64,000 nt of DNA from Acidimicrobiales bacterium (GTDB lineage Bacteria; Actinomycetota; Acidimicrobiia; Acidimicrobiales; Acidimicrobilacustridaceae), in contig JAURMR010000026.1 in the NCBI GenBank assembly GCA_030830565.1, forward strand, positions 1 through 64,000, in the 5' to 3' direction. Within the stretch, counting starts at the first letter, position 1, and each line of letters begins with the position of its first letter. The translations under genes were made by a program, and so were the position numbers. Below, one piece after another: positions 1 to 8,289 of this stretch. Below the pieces are notes generated by a model that did no database searches, was not told the origin of the DNA, and saw only the letters and a list, made by a program, of their open reading frames with translations.

Positions 1-585
1 AAGGCCAAGAATCGTTGGAAGGACCAGTTTCCCGGTTGCATCGCCGGAGATGAGAAGCAGAGCGAGCGCAAGTACGGGCATCGCTAATTTCGCGAAGATG
101 TTCCAAATTCCTGATACGAGGATTGAGAGGGTGATCGCCGGAGGCGTGAAACCCCATGACATGTCGATCGCATACGTTGCCCCAACACCCACTGCTCCGC
201 CGAAGGGGAGCGAATTCGAAACCGCGCTACCGGCGAAGTTCACACAGAGTGCCTGTATGTGCTTCAGTCCAGGAAGCGTGTTGGTGAGCACGCCGGTGTA
301 GGCGAGCATTCCGAGAAACCAAAGCGCGATGAGCGCAGCGATTTCGATAGGCGACAACTTGCCCATTTCTGTCCAGACGTCGGCGTAATCAGAGCCCGTG
401 ATTTTTGGAATGACAAAGGCAAAGATGACGACAACAACCGTGAGCGAAAGTCCTACTTCAGCGATACGCCGCGCGCGCGATTTCTTGTGCAATTCGTGAC
501 TTACGACAGCAAACGCGTCAGTGGTTTCTTCCGCGCTTAGTCCTTGGAGAACTTCGGGTAGCTCGTCTTCGGGCAGGTCCGTCAT
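1..585 (-). CDS. YbhN/UPF0104-family integral membrane protein (partial, C-terminus outside window)
   Basis: The first 195 codons are present and the reading frame is still open at base 1, so the C-terminal part is missing. After a hydrophilic, acidic N-terminus of about 40 residues come hydrophobic segments near 45-60, 80-100 and 150-180. The stretch NFAGSAVSNSLPFGG near residue 116 has the Asn/Ser/Pro/Gly pattern of the lysylphosphatidylglycerol-synthase transmembrane (UPF0104, AglD2/YbhN-like) family. Known members are lipid flippases or lipid-modifying proteins; the substrate here cannot be told. The ATG overlaps the stop of the upstream PIG-L gene as ATGA, so the two are probably translationally coupled. 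Confidence 0.72.
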   Translation of the reverse strand, partial: MTDLPEDELPEVLQGLSAEETTDAFAVVSHELHKKSRARRIAEVGLSLTVVVVIFAFVIPKITGSDYADVWTEMGKLSPIEIAALIALWFLGMLAYTGVLTNTLPGLKHIQALCVNFAGSAVSNSLPFGGAVGVGATYAIDMSWGFTPPAITLSILVSGIWNIFAKLAMPVLALALLLISGDATGKLVLPTILGL

Positions 586-1433
586 TGACCGGCAGACGTA
601 AAGAGATCGGCGAATACTTCGGGAAGAATGCGTCCAGAACCGCCAGACGCATCCGATGTGTTCGAAAGGACAAACCACTCGGTGCTGAAGGCGATAGCGA
701 AGATTTCATCGGGGAGCCCAAGGAAGACTGACAGCGTGCGAACGGTGTCGGGAGCTCCAGATGCTTGAGTCGCGTGTGCGGCCATTGACGCTTTGCGCTT
801 GTCAAGCACCATGCTCACGTCGACTTTGTGGGTGATTTCGATTGCGGGCGTGTACCAAGTTGAAAGATCTTCGGGGACAAAACCTTCGGGAACCTCGAAG
901 CCCATTCCCTTGGCGAGCTCGATGCCGCCGGCAAGGAACTCTCGGTCGATCGTGGCCTGCAGGAGGGGGAGACCGGCGAGTTCTGCTGCGGCCCACGCCA
1001 CACGGTGTACCTGCCGATGATCGGGGTGGCCGTAGCCGCCATTGCGATCATCGGCGATGAGGAGCGATGCACCTTCTGCGGTGAGGATCGCCGCGAGTGC
1101 TGCGGCGGCTTCGTCGGAGGGGGCAGCACAGAACGTGCCCTCAGGCCATTGGCCATTGGCGTTGGGGGAGTGACCGGAATCGAGGTAGTCGAGGAAGATG
1201 ACCCGATCGGCACCGATTGCCGCAGCGGATGCCTCGGCCTCAGCGGATCGGCGCTGGGCGAGACCTTCGTCGACACCGAGCACTCCTTCGCCGACGTCTC
1301 CAGCATCGCCACGAGTGGCCAGAACGAGCACGACCCGATGGCCAGCTTGGGCGGCTCGAGCCAGCGTGCCTGCATCAAGTAGCGCCTCATCGTCGGGATG
1401 GGCATGAAAGGCGACCAGCGTCCCGTTCGGCAT
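582..1433 (-). CDS. PIG-L/LmbE-family N-deacetylase (MshB-like)
   Basis: The 283-residue product has the two zinc-site motifs of the PIG-L family, AHPDDE at residues 11-16 and HPDH at 136-139 inside a GGYGHPDHRQVHR context. Family members remove acetyl groups from N-acetylglucosamine conjugates; in actinomycetes these include MshB and Mca of mycothiol metabolism. Substrate assignment would need comparison with those paralogues. I chose the ATG at 1433, just before the first beta strand, over an in-frame TTG at 1454 that lacks a ribosome binding site. The gene is divergent from the glycosyltransferase gene at 1505 and overlaps the downstream membrane protein gene by four bases. Confidence 0.82.
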   Translation of the reverse strand: MPNGTLVAFHAHPDDEALLDAGTLARAAQAGHRVVLVLATRGDAGDVGEGVLGVDEGLAQRRSAEAEASAAAIGADRVIFLDYLDSGHSPNANGQWPEGTFCAAPSDEAAAALAAILTAEGASLLIADDRNGGYGHPDHRQVHRVAWAAAELAGLPLLQATIDREFLAGGIELAKGMGFEVPEGFVPEDLSTWYTPAIEITHKVDVSMVLDKRKASMAAHATQASGAPDTVRTLSVFLGLPDEIFAIAFSTEWFVLSNTSDASGGSGRILPEVFADLFTSAGQ

Positions 1434-1504
1434 TTGTGCATTCTTGCAGAGCAACGGCGAGGACTACCGTGAACCAGTGTTCGTCCGCCGTCCAGAGGAG
1501 TCGT

Positions 1505-2653
1505 GTGACTGACGCCGATGCGACAATTCGATCTGAATCTGGACGACTCAAGATCGCGCTGATCTCCGATTGCTACGTCCCACGCCTAGGCGGCATTGAG
1601 ATGCAGGTTCATGATCTGGCTCGCCATTTGCAGCGGGCCGGACACGAAGTTGTGGTCGTGACCACAACCGGTGGGCCCGATGTCGTTGATGGCGTTCGAG
1701 TTCATCGCATTGATGTGCCGTTGCTCCCGTTTGACATCCCCTTTACTCGCCGCGCATTCCGCAGCGTGGCCGATGCACTGGTCGCCGAGCGAGTTGATGT
1801 GGCTCATTTCCACGGCGGAGTCGTGAGCCCACTTGCCTACAAAGGAGCGCGCGACGCACAGCATGCGGGAATTCCTGTTGTGGTCACTCTTCATTGCATT
1901 TGGAGTTACGCGACTCCGTTTTTTTGGGCGATCAACAAAGTGACGAAGTGGGGGCAGTGGCCGGCGGTGTTGTCTGCGGTGAGTGAAGTTGCGGTCGCGC
2001 CCGTTCGGCGCATTGCTGCGAACGACGCGACTGTCGTGGTGCTGCCTAACGGAATCGAAAACGAGACCTGGAAGATCGAACCGGCTGAACGTGATCGTTC
2101 GGTTGTCACTCTTGTTTCGGTCATGCGACTTGCTCCGCGAAAGCGTCCGATGCATTTGTTACGAATGATTAAGGACGTGCGCGATCGGACCCCGCGATCA
2201 ATCGATGTTCGACTCGTCGTCATTGGCGATGGTCCTGAATTGGGTCAGATGGAGAAGTACGTGCGCGAGAACGGACTCACGAACACCGTGTCGCTGGTTG
2301 GTCGTCGAACTCGTGAGGAAATTCGCGAGATTTACAGTCGCGCTGACGTGTTTGTTGCCCCCGCAAACCTTGAGTCATTTGGTATCGCTGCGCTTGAGGC
2401 ACGTTGCGCTGGGCTACCTGTTGTTGCGAAAGCTCAGACTGGAATTCGTGAGTTTGTGACCCATGAACGAGAGGGTCTCCTTGCGGCCAACGATGCTGAG
2501 ATGGCTCGCGAGCTAACGAGAATCGTGAACGATCGACTTTTGCGAGAGAAAATTGCAACGCATAATCGCTCGACGCCTTCGCCGGTTGACTGGGCGGACG
2601 TGGTTGAACGCAATGTCGAGGCCTATCGACTCGCGATCAGTTTGCAGTCGTAA
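1505..2653 (+). CDS. Family 4 (GT-B) glycosyltransferase
   Basis: A 382-residue GT-B enzyme. The N-terminal Rossmann half begins with LKIALISDCYVPRLGGIE, the typical GT4 opening with the Gly-rich acceptor loop. The C-terminal half holds the nucleotide-sugar motif of the E-x7-E type, in FVAPANLESFGIAALEARCAGLPVV. It should transfer a sugar from a nucleotide donor to a lipid or polysaccharide acceptor on the cytoplasmic face; the sugar is not predictable. The GTG at 1505 is preceded by AGGAG at 1496-1500. The reading frame is open far upstream, but that part is only the complement of the PIG-L gene. The 3' end overlaps the convergent PAP2 gene by 17 bases. Confidence 0.87.
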   Translation: MTDADATIRSESGRLKIALISDCYVPRLGGIEMQVHDLARHLQRAGHEVVVVTTTGGPDVVDGVRVHRIDVPLLPFDIPFTRRAFRSVADALVAERVDVAHFHGGVVSPLAYKGARDAQHAGIPVVVTLHCIWSYATPFFWAINKVTKWGQWPAVLSAVSEVAVAPVRRIAANDATVVVLPNGIENETWKIEPAERDRSVVTLVSVMRLAPRKRPMHLLRMIKDVRDRTPRSIDVRLVVIGDGPELGQMEKYVRENGLTNTVSLVGRRTREEIREIYSRADVFVAPANLESFGIAALEARCAGLPVVAKAQTGIREFVTHEREGLLAANDAEMARELTRIVNDRLLREKIATHNRSTPSPVDWADVVERNVEAYRLAISLQS

Positions 2654-3506
2654 CGGGAGCGCCTCGACCGGCTCGGGTGATCGCACGAGCCGCATAGTAG
2701 GCAAAGGTGAAGAGAGCGAAACCGGCAACAGCGTCGAGCACGTAGTGATTTGCCGTGATGACCACGACGTAGACGGTCATGATGGGGTAGAGGATCACGA
2801 GCGTCTTCGACCACCACGACTTCATTCGTGGAAGTAATGCAATGAGTCCCCAGAATGCCCATCCGCAATGGAGTGATGGCATCGCCGCGAATTGGTTAGA
2901 GATCGTTTTCATTGCCTCATCGTTAAATGACCAGAAGGTCGGGAACTCGACGAGCGTGTCGACAAAGCCGAACCAGTTGCCGGCGTTGGCTCCGTGAAGA
3001 AGCAATGTGTCGTCAAGGAGGCGGGGCGGCATAAGCGGGAACAGCGCGAATCCGATGAGTCCGCAAAGAGTGCCAATCATCAGAGTGTTTCTAAACAACG
3101 AATAGTCGTCGGGGAACTTCCGATACAGGAAGATCAACGTGAAAATTGTTGCGCCCATATAGACAGAGCCATAGAAGTAATTCGCGAAAACGATGAGGGC
3201 AGTGAAGTCAAGTGCGAAATTCTGCATTGCTTGTTCGTGCCAAATGCCGAGCGTGCGCTGCCAGTCAATGATTCGCAGAGCGTTTTCGTAGGCCTTATCG
3301 GGTTTGCCAGCCGAAAGATTTCGCACGGTTTCGTACACAATGTCGACCACGACGACAATCAGAATTTCGCGCCACCAAAAGAGTTTCTTGCCGTCGGAAA
3401 GTGTGCGCCCCGCAAATAAATTGCGTCGCTGAGCGGGCCGAGTCGTTTCCGATGACCCCGCTGAACCCGTTGGCCCGCCTGATGCCTCGATATTGGTTTC
3501 GGTCAT
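2637..3506 (-). CDS. PAP2-superfamily membrane phosphatase / inositol-phosphoryl-transferase-like protein
   Basis: A 289-residue polytopic protein with about six membrane segments after a hydrophilic, Ser/Gly-rich N-terminus. The PAP2 active-site signature is visible as MPPRLL, then MPSLHCGWA (catalytic His in the SLH motif), then TANHYVLDAVAG, where the His/Asp pair completes the phosphatase site. The layout resembles the PAP2_3 branch that includes inositol phosphorylceramide synthases, so the substrate is probably a lipid phosphate handled outside the membrane. It starts with ATG overlapping the sugar dehydrogenase stop (ATGA), so the two form an operon. Lipid phosphatase and lipid head-group transferase roles cannot be separated from sequence alone. 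Confidence 0.8.
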   Translation of the reverse strand: MTETNIEASGGPTGSAGSSETTRPAQRRNLFAGRTLSDGKKLFWWREILIVVVVDIVYETVRNLSAGKPDKAYENALRIIDWQRTLGIWHEQAMQNFALDFTALIVFANYFYGSVYMGATIFTLIFLYRKFPDDYSLFRNTLMIGTLCGLIGFALFPLMPPRLLDDTLLLHGANAGNWFGFVDTLVEFPTFWSFNDEAMKTISNQFAAMPSLHCGWAFWGLIALLPRMKSWWSKTLVILYPIMTVYVVVITANHYVLDAVAGFALFTFAYYAARAITRAGRGAPVTTAN

Positions 3507-4918
3507 CCCGCCACCAACCGTTGCACTGAACCGCCGGCAGTAACGATGTACAACTCGCCTTGGTTGTCCTCGGCGAACGCCACTATCGAGTTGGTACCGA
3601 GCTGCGGTCCGATTGCTTTGTCATCAAGAAGAACACCCTTCCGCTGAAGGAGTCCTTTGACAGTTCCGGTGCAGAAGTCGCCATAGATATAGACACCCTG
3701 AAGTTCGGTGATCGAACCGCGGTAGACGAAGCCGCCAATGACGGGGCAGTTGGCGCCATTGCTCGGGGCTACCGCAATGGGGGTGACTAGCGAAGAAGGG
3801 GCACCCTCAGTGACTGGCCCGGGTTCTTTTCCATCTTTATAGGGCCAGCCCAAGTTGGCGCCATCGCCAGCCCCGGACGACACGGGGAGGTAATCGATTT
3901 CACTGAATTGAACGCGGCCGGCGTCAGCGACCCACATATTTCCATTGGCTCGATCAAAACTGAATCGGAGAGGGTTCTGCGCGCCCAATGACCAGATCTG
4001 CGGAGCTCCGCCACCAGCAGCAAATGGATTGCCCGGAGGAATGGCATAGGGATCGGCCAAAGTCGCTCCGCCTGGATCGATACGAAGGATCTTTCCGAGC
4101 AGCGACTCTGGGTTCTGCGCGGCCTTTTCCACTCCACCATTCGGCGAGTCGCCGACACCGATATAGAGAAATCCGTCGCGACCCAATGTGAGTTGACCGG
4201 AGTAGTTGGTTGTTCCTTCGCGCGCGATTGTGAGAAGCGTGCGCTTTGATCCCGCATCGACAACGGGCGCGGGGATGACGGGCAGCACCTGCGTCGTTGT
4301 CGAGGTCGGTGCAGCAGTTGTTGTGGGTGCGCCAGGCACAGTTGGTCCCGGAGCCGGGGGAGCAGGAATGGTGACAGGCGGTGGAACTGGGTCGGAGACG
4401 TTCCACGACGCGACAACAATCTCGCCCTTCTTATTCACGTAACTGAGGAACAACGAGCGCGCGTCGGTGGAGAACGCGATTCCAAGCAGGCCTCGTTCAC
4501 CATCAGACGCGACGTCGCTGGAAATGTCGAAGACCGCACCGGGGTAGGTCTTGAAACCGTTGCGCTGAGTTTGACCAAGTTCAAGATTCCACGCGGTTTG
4601 GATTTCGATTACGCGGACGGCTCCGGACCGTTGGGTGACCCAAAGCTGATTCCGCATCGGACGCGAGACGATGTTGGTGGCATCGTTGAATCCGCCAGCT
4701 ACTTCCGTTGCGAGCATCGTCTTGGAAATTGATGTTGGCCCGGTGCCCGTATCGACCGCCGTCGTAGGAGTAGTCGCTTGAGGGGTTTCGTCGGTGGAGG
4801 ACTTCTCTGGCGCGCTGCAGGCAACGAGGGTGATGCCGAGTGCCACCGCAACGGCGCCAGCAAGTGCCCGGAACGCGTGTCCGGTCCTTTTGCGGCGGGG
4901 TTCGTACTGGTGGGCCAT
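3503..4918 (-). CDS. PQQ-dependent sugar (glucose/sorbosone) dehydrogenase-like lipoprotein
   Basis: The 471-residue protein starts with a basic n-region and a hydrophobic stretch ending in the lipobox LVAC, so it should be exported and lipid-anchored at about Cys35. The body is a six-bladed beta-propeller of the soluble glucose dehydrogenase (GSDH) family, with GERGLLGIAFS, GVGDSPNGG, LLGKILRIDPGG and WSLGAQNPLRFSFD in the family order. A Pro/Thr-rich insertion of about 45 residues lies between early blades. Relatives oxidise aldoses with PQQ, but many actinobacterial members have no tested activity. The gene is divergent from pstC and is co-transcribed with the PAP2 gene downstream. Confidence 0.83.
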   Translation of the reverse strand: MAHQYEPRRKRTGHAFRALAGAVAVALGITLVACSAPEKSSTDETPQATTPTTAVDTGTGPTSISKTMLATEVAGGFNDATNIVSRPMRNQLWVTQRSGAVRVIEIQTAWNLELGQTQRNGFKTYPGAVFDISSDVASDGERGLLGIAFSTDARSLFLSYVNKKGEIVVASWNVSDPVPPPVTIPAPPAPGPTVPGAPTTTAAPTSTTTQVLPVIPAPVVDAGSKRTLLTIAREGTTNYSGQLTLGRDGFLYIGVGDSPNGGVEKAAQNPESLLGKILRIDPGGATLADPYAIPPGNPFAAGGGAPQIWSLGAQNPLRFSFDRANGNMWVADAGRVQFSEIDYLPVSSGAGDGANLGWPYKDGKEPGPVTEGAPSSLVTPIAVAPSNGANCPVIGGFVYRGSITELQGVYIYGDFCTGTVKGLLQRKGVLLDDKAIGPQLGTNSIVAFAEDNQGELYIVTAGGSVQRLVAG

Positions 4919-5133
4919 GGCGCATTGAGGCTACCGATGTTTTTGCGAGCGTTGCAGCCAGGGCAGTGTTGGAACGACATCTCCGAGCAACCCGTTGTTC
5001 ACCTTCGGGGGAATTGATTCATGAGGTGTTGGTACGGGGTTTGTTGTTCTTTCGGCTCGGTTCACGTTCACTACGAACACCTGTGGAAGCAGGCCCGTAC
5101 GAGGGCCGATTCCCGAACCCGTCTCCGGAGTTG
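4919..5133. promoter_or_regulatory. Divergent intergenic region upstream of pstC
   Basis: The 215-bp gap separates the divergent sugar dehydrogenase and pstC genes. It contains GTTCACC at 4997-5003 and two head-to-tail GTTCAC hexamers at 5060-5071, which resemble half sites of actinobacterial PHO boxes but not in the usual 11-nt register. The pstC ribosome binding site CCGGAG is at 5125-5130. A phosphate-responsive promoter is expected from the gene content, but the operator position is uncertain. Confidence 0.35.
4928..4933 (-). promoter_or_regulatory. Candidate -10 box for the sugar dehydrogenase gene
   Basis: On the minus strand TAGCCT lies nine bases before the ATG at 4918, with no ribosome binding site between them. 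This fits a leaderless or nearly leaderless transcript, which is common in actinobacteria. No clear -35 hexamer is visible. Confidence 0.35.
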
Positions 5134-6165
5134 ATGAACGTCGTGCCCGGCACAGTTGTAGAGGACCCACCGGTCGCCGAAGACCCTCCCGCGCCACGGG
5201 AGCGGACTCGCAGAGTCATTACCGAAGTGCCAAGCCGGGCAGACCGACGGTTCAATCAGATCACGATGGGTGCTGGCATTTCCGTGCTGGTCCTGCTCAC
5301 CCTCGTAGGTCTCTTCTTGATGATCCAGAGCAGCGATGCCCTTGGGGAAACGGGGATCTGGACATTCCTGACCCGCACTGAATGGCGCACCGATGTGACC
5401 CCAGCCCGGATCGGTGTTCTCGGTCTTCTTGCCGGAACGGTTTTGGTCGCGGTTGTTGCCGTTGTCATTGCAGTGCCACTGAGTGTCTTTAGTGCTCTTG
5501 CGATCACGGAGTATTCGACGGCGAAGCGTCGGAAGTGGTTAGTCGGAGTGGTTGACCTCCTCGCTGCGGTCCCAAGTCTTCTTTTTGGCCTCTGGGGTTT
5601 TCTCTATCTTTCGGACAAAATCGTGCCGATTTCGCTGTGGTTGACCCAGAACTTCGGTTGGTTCCCGCTCTTTAAGACCTCGGAAGACGCGAGCCTCACC
5701 GGTTCGATTTTCATCGCAGGAATCGTGGTTGCACTGATGGTCTTACCGATCATCACCTCGGTCGTGCGCGAAGTGTTTTCGCAGACTCCGCCAGGTGAAA
5801 AGGAAGCGGCACTCGCTCTGGGGGGAACTCGCTGGGGGATGATCAAAACTGTCGTGCTGCCATTTGGCAAGGGCGGAATTGTCGGTGGCTCAATGCTTGG
5901 TTTGGGTCGCGCACTTGGAGAGACGATCGCGGTCGCGCTGTTGCTTCCGCAGGTGCCGCAGAAGATCGGCGAAAGCATTCACATTCTCCAAAATGGTGGA
6001 GCAACCGTTTCGGGTTTCATTGCAAACCGAGCTGGCGCAGACGAATTCACTACCTCGGGTCTTCTTGCCGCAGGTCTTGTGCTCTTCATCATCACCCTAG
6101 GAACCAACATGATCGCTTCGGTCGTGGTGTCAAAGAGCCGCTCTGGTGCGGGGGTTGACATATGA
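5134..6165 (+). CDS. pstC: Phosphate ABC transporter permease PstC
   Basis: The 343-residue protein is one of the two membrane subunits of the high-affinity phosphate importer. A hydrophilic Pro/Glu/Arg-rich N-terminus of about 45 residues is followed by six predicted membrane helices. The family landmarks LLAAVPSLLFGLWGFL and the EAA loop KEAALALGGTRWGMIKTVVLP, which docks on PstB, are present. I chose the ATG at 5134 because CCGGAG stands immediately before it; the frame is open further upstream without conserved sequence. The stop overlaps pstA (ATGA), and the pst genes run in the order C-A-B-S rather than the more common S-C-A-B. Confidence 0.95.
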   Translation: MNVVPGTVVEDPPVAEDPPAPRERTRRVITEVPSRADRRFNQITMGAGISVLVLLTLVGLFLMIQSSDALGETGIWTFLTRTEWRTDVTPARIGVLGLLAGTVLVAVVAVVIAVPLSVFSALAITEYSTAKRRKWLVGVVDLLAAVPSLLFGLWGFLYLSDKIVPISLWLTQNFGWFPLFKTSEDASLTGSIFIAGIVVALMVLPIITSVVREVFSQTPPGEKEAALALGGTRWGMIKTVVLPFGKGGIVGGSMLGLGRALGETIAVALLLPQVPQKIGESIHILQNGGATVSGFIANRAGADEFTTSGLLAAGLVLFIITLGTNMIASVVVSKSRSGAGVDI

Positions 6166-7388
6166 CCTCAACAACATCAGCAACCTCTGCAACACCGGAA
6201 ACCTCGACAAAAACAACGACAATGGCGACCGCGTCACGAGCCCCGAGAAATCGTAAGCGCACAGCTCGACGACCACGAGAGTTCACGACGTTCGACGTGT
6301 GGGTCCTCGTTGGTTCCCTCATTAGTGCGTTGTGTTTGAACTGGTTGATCTTCTATCGACTGACAGCCGGTGCGAGCGCCTTCGGATTTCTCCTCGGTTC
6401 GTACGTCACGTTTCTTGCGATCTTTGCGATCGTGACCACGGATCGTGTTGGTCGCCTCGTCGCATCCGATCGAGTTATGACAGTTGTCGTAGTGACCGCA
6501 GCGGCGATTGTGTTCATTCCGTTGGTGCTTTTGATCGGCTACATCCTCGTTGAGGGTCTAAAGGCGCTCCGCCCCAGTTTCTTCTTTGAGGATCAGCAAG
6601 GCATCACCCCTGTGATGCCGGCGACGTCGGGTGGTGGCTTCCACGCAATCATCGGCACCATCGAACAAGTTGGTCTCGCGCTGCTCTGGTCGCTGCCCCT
6701 TGCACTCGCAGCTGCGGTCTTCCTCAATGAGAGCCGAAGCAAATGGCGTCGCCCGGTTCGGATCTTCGTCGACGCGATGAGCGGGCTTCCGTCGATCGTT
6801 GCGGGTCTCTTCATCTTCGCAACATTGATTCTTCCATTCGCGAAATCGGGAAATCCGCTGTTTGGCTACAACGGATTTATGGCCAGTTTGGCGCTGGCGA
6901 TCACGATGCTTCCAACAATTACCCGAACAGTCGAAGTCGTTCTTCGACTTGTTCCTGATGGTTTGCGTGAGGCCAGCCTTGCTCTCGGCGCATCGCGTGC
7001 ACGCACGGTTTGGTCCGTCGTCTTCCCGACGTCACGGACGGGTATGACCACCGCAGTTGTTCTCGGCATCGCTCGAGCCGTTGGTGAAACCGCTCCGCTT
7101 TTGTTCACATCGTTTGGCTATGACCTTATGAACAGCAATCCATTTGCAGGCTCACAAGAAAGCCTGCCGCTATTCGTCTATCGGAATATTCGAAAGCCGG
7201 ATATCGCAGCGGTGCAGCGCGGATTCGCTGGCGCGCTCGTTCTCATGCTCATCGTCTTGGGTCTCTTCGCTATCGCACGCTTTATCGGCCGTGATCGGTC
7301 GAAGCGAAAGGCTCGAGGGCCAAAGCCCGCAACTCCCAACTCAGCGCAAGCAGCGAAACAACCACTGAAGGGTGGATCAAATGCCTGA
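6162..7388 (+). CDS. pstA: Phosphate ABC transporter permease PstA
   Basis: The second permease subunit of the phosphate importer. At 408 residues it is about 100 longer than the Escherichia coli protein. The first 40 residues are Thr/Ser/Arg-rich, followed by two additional helices near 47-65 and 70-90, an arrangement I associate with actinobacterial PstA. The core contains [15 protein letters not shown] and the EAA loop [20 protein letters not shown]. The C-terminus is basic. It overlaps pstC by four bases and pstB by eight bases. Confidence 0.95.
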   Translation: MTSTTSATSATPETSTKTTTMATASRAPRNRKRTARRPREFTTFDVWVLVGSLISALCLNWLIFYRLTAGASAFGFLLGSYVTFLAIFAIVTTDRVGRLVASDRVMTVVVVTAAAIVFIPLVLLIGYILVEGLKALRPSFFFEDQQGITPVMPATSGGGFHAIIGTIEQVGLALLWSLPLALAAAVFLNESRSKWRRPVRIFVDAMSGLPSIVAGLFIFATLILPFAKSGNPLFGYNGFMASLALAITMLPTITRTVEVVLRLVPDGLREASLALGASRARTVWSVVFPTSRTGMTTAVVLGIARAVGETAPLLFTSFGYDLMNSNPFAGSQESLPLFVYRNIRKPDIAAVQRGFAGALVLMLIVLGLFAIARFIGRDRSKRKARGPKPATPNSAQAAKQPLKGGSNA

Positions 7389-8289
7389 TGTCGATGTAGA
7401 TGTAGATGTCGATAGTGAGGTTGAGCAGGATCTTGAGGAGAACCTGACCGAAGACGATCGCAACGAGGCTGAAAAAGTCTTTGCCAAGAAGGTCGAGATC
7501 ATCGGGGGACCTCCGGCTGGTCCCGCAACGCTCGAGGCAAAAGATGCCTGTGCTTGGTTCGGGGATCGTCTTGTTCTCGAGGGAGTCGACCTCATCATGC
7601 CGAAGGGAAAGGTGACTGCGCTTATTGGGCCCTCGGGTTGCGGTAAGTCGACCTTCCTTCGCCTTCTGAACCGCATGCATGAACTCATTCCCGGCGCTGC
7701 GCTTGACGGAGAAATTCTTCTTGATGGAGACGACATCTACGCGGCTGGCACTCGCGCTCAGCAAGTTCGCATGCGAATCGGCATGGTGTTTCAGAAGCCG
7801 AACCCATTTCCGGCAATGACAATCCGCGAAAACGTGCTTGCTGCTCTCAAGCTCGCGCGTTTGAAATGTGACGACAAAGACACACTCGTTGAGCAGTCGC
7901 TTCTGCGAGCAGGTCTCTGGAAAGAGGTTCGCGATCGTCTTGACAGTCCTGGCGGTGCGTTGTCCGGTGGTCAGCAGCAGCGGCTTTGTATTGCTCGATC
8001 GCTCGCCGTGCACCCCAATGTTTTGCTGATGGACGAGCCATGTTCCGCGCTTGATCCGACCTCGACTCGTCGTGTGGAAGAGACGATCGATGAGCTTCGC
8101 GGCGAAGTCACGGTGGTGATCGTCACCCACAACATGCAACAGGCACAGCGTGTCTCGGACTTATGTGCCTTCTTCCTTGCTGCTGAGAATCAGCCAGGAA
8201 TGGTGGTCGAACAGGGCCCGACCGACGTCATGTTCTCGACGCCAACCGATCCTCGAACACTCGACTATGTGCAAGGACGGTTCGGCTGA
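7381..8289 (+). CDS. pstB: Phosphate ABC transporter ATP-binding protein PstB
   Basis: The 302-residue ATPase powers phosphate uptake from the cytoplasmic side. Walker A is GPSGCGKST, the Q loop lies in [10 protein letters not shown] (the PstB type), the ABC signature is LSGGQQQR, and Walker B is VLLMDEP followed by the H loop VTHNMQQ. The N-terminus carries about 35 extra residues that are strongly acidic, beginning with alternating Asp-Val. I prefer the ATG at 7381, which has AAGGGTGG six to seven bases upstream, over the in-frame GTG at 7372. It overlaps the pstA end, and its stop overlaps the next start as TGATG. Confidence 0.95.
   Translation: MPDVDVDVDVDSEVEQDLEENLTEDDRNEAEKVFAKKVEIIGGPPAGPATLEAKDACAWFGDRLVLEGVDLIMPKGKVTALIGPSGCGKSTFLRLLNRMHELIPGAALDGEILLDGDDIYAAGTRAQQVRMRIGMVFQKPNPFPAMTIRENVLAALKLARLKCDDKDTLVEQSLLRAGLWKEVRDRLDSPGGALSGGQQQRLCIARSLAVHPNVLLMDEPCSALDPTSTRRVEETIDELRGEVTVVIVTHNMQQAQRVSDLCAFFLAAENQPGMVVEQGPTDVMFSTPTDPRTLDYVQGRFG

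Noticed and set aside
1217-1504. N-terminal extension of the glycosyltransferase frame
   Set aside because: It is Arg-rich antisense of the PIG-L gene; a GTG with AGGAG upstream lies at 1505.
5060-5071. GTTCACGTTCAC as a definite PHO box of pstC
   Set aside because: The hexamers are directly adjacent rather than in the 11-nt register, so it is only noted as a possibility.
7282-8139. 285-codon minus-strand open frame
   Set aside because: Antisense to pstA/pstB with no recognisable motif and composition of a shadow frame.
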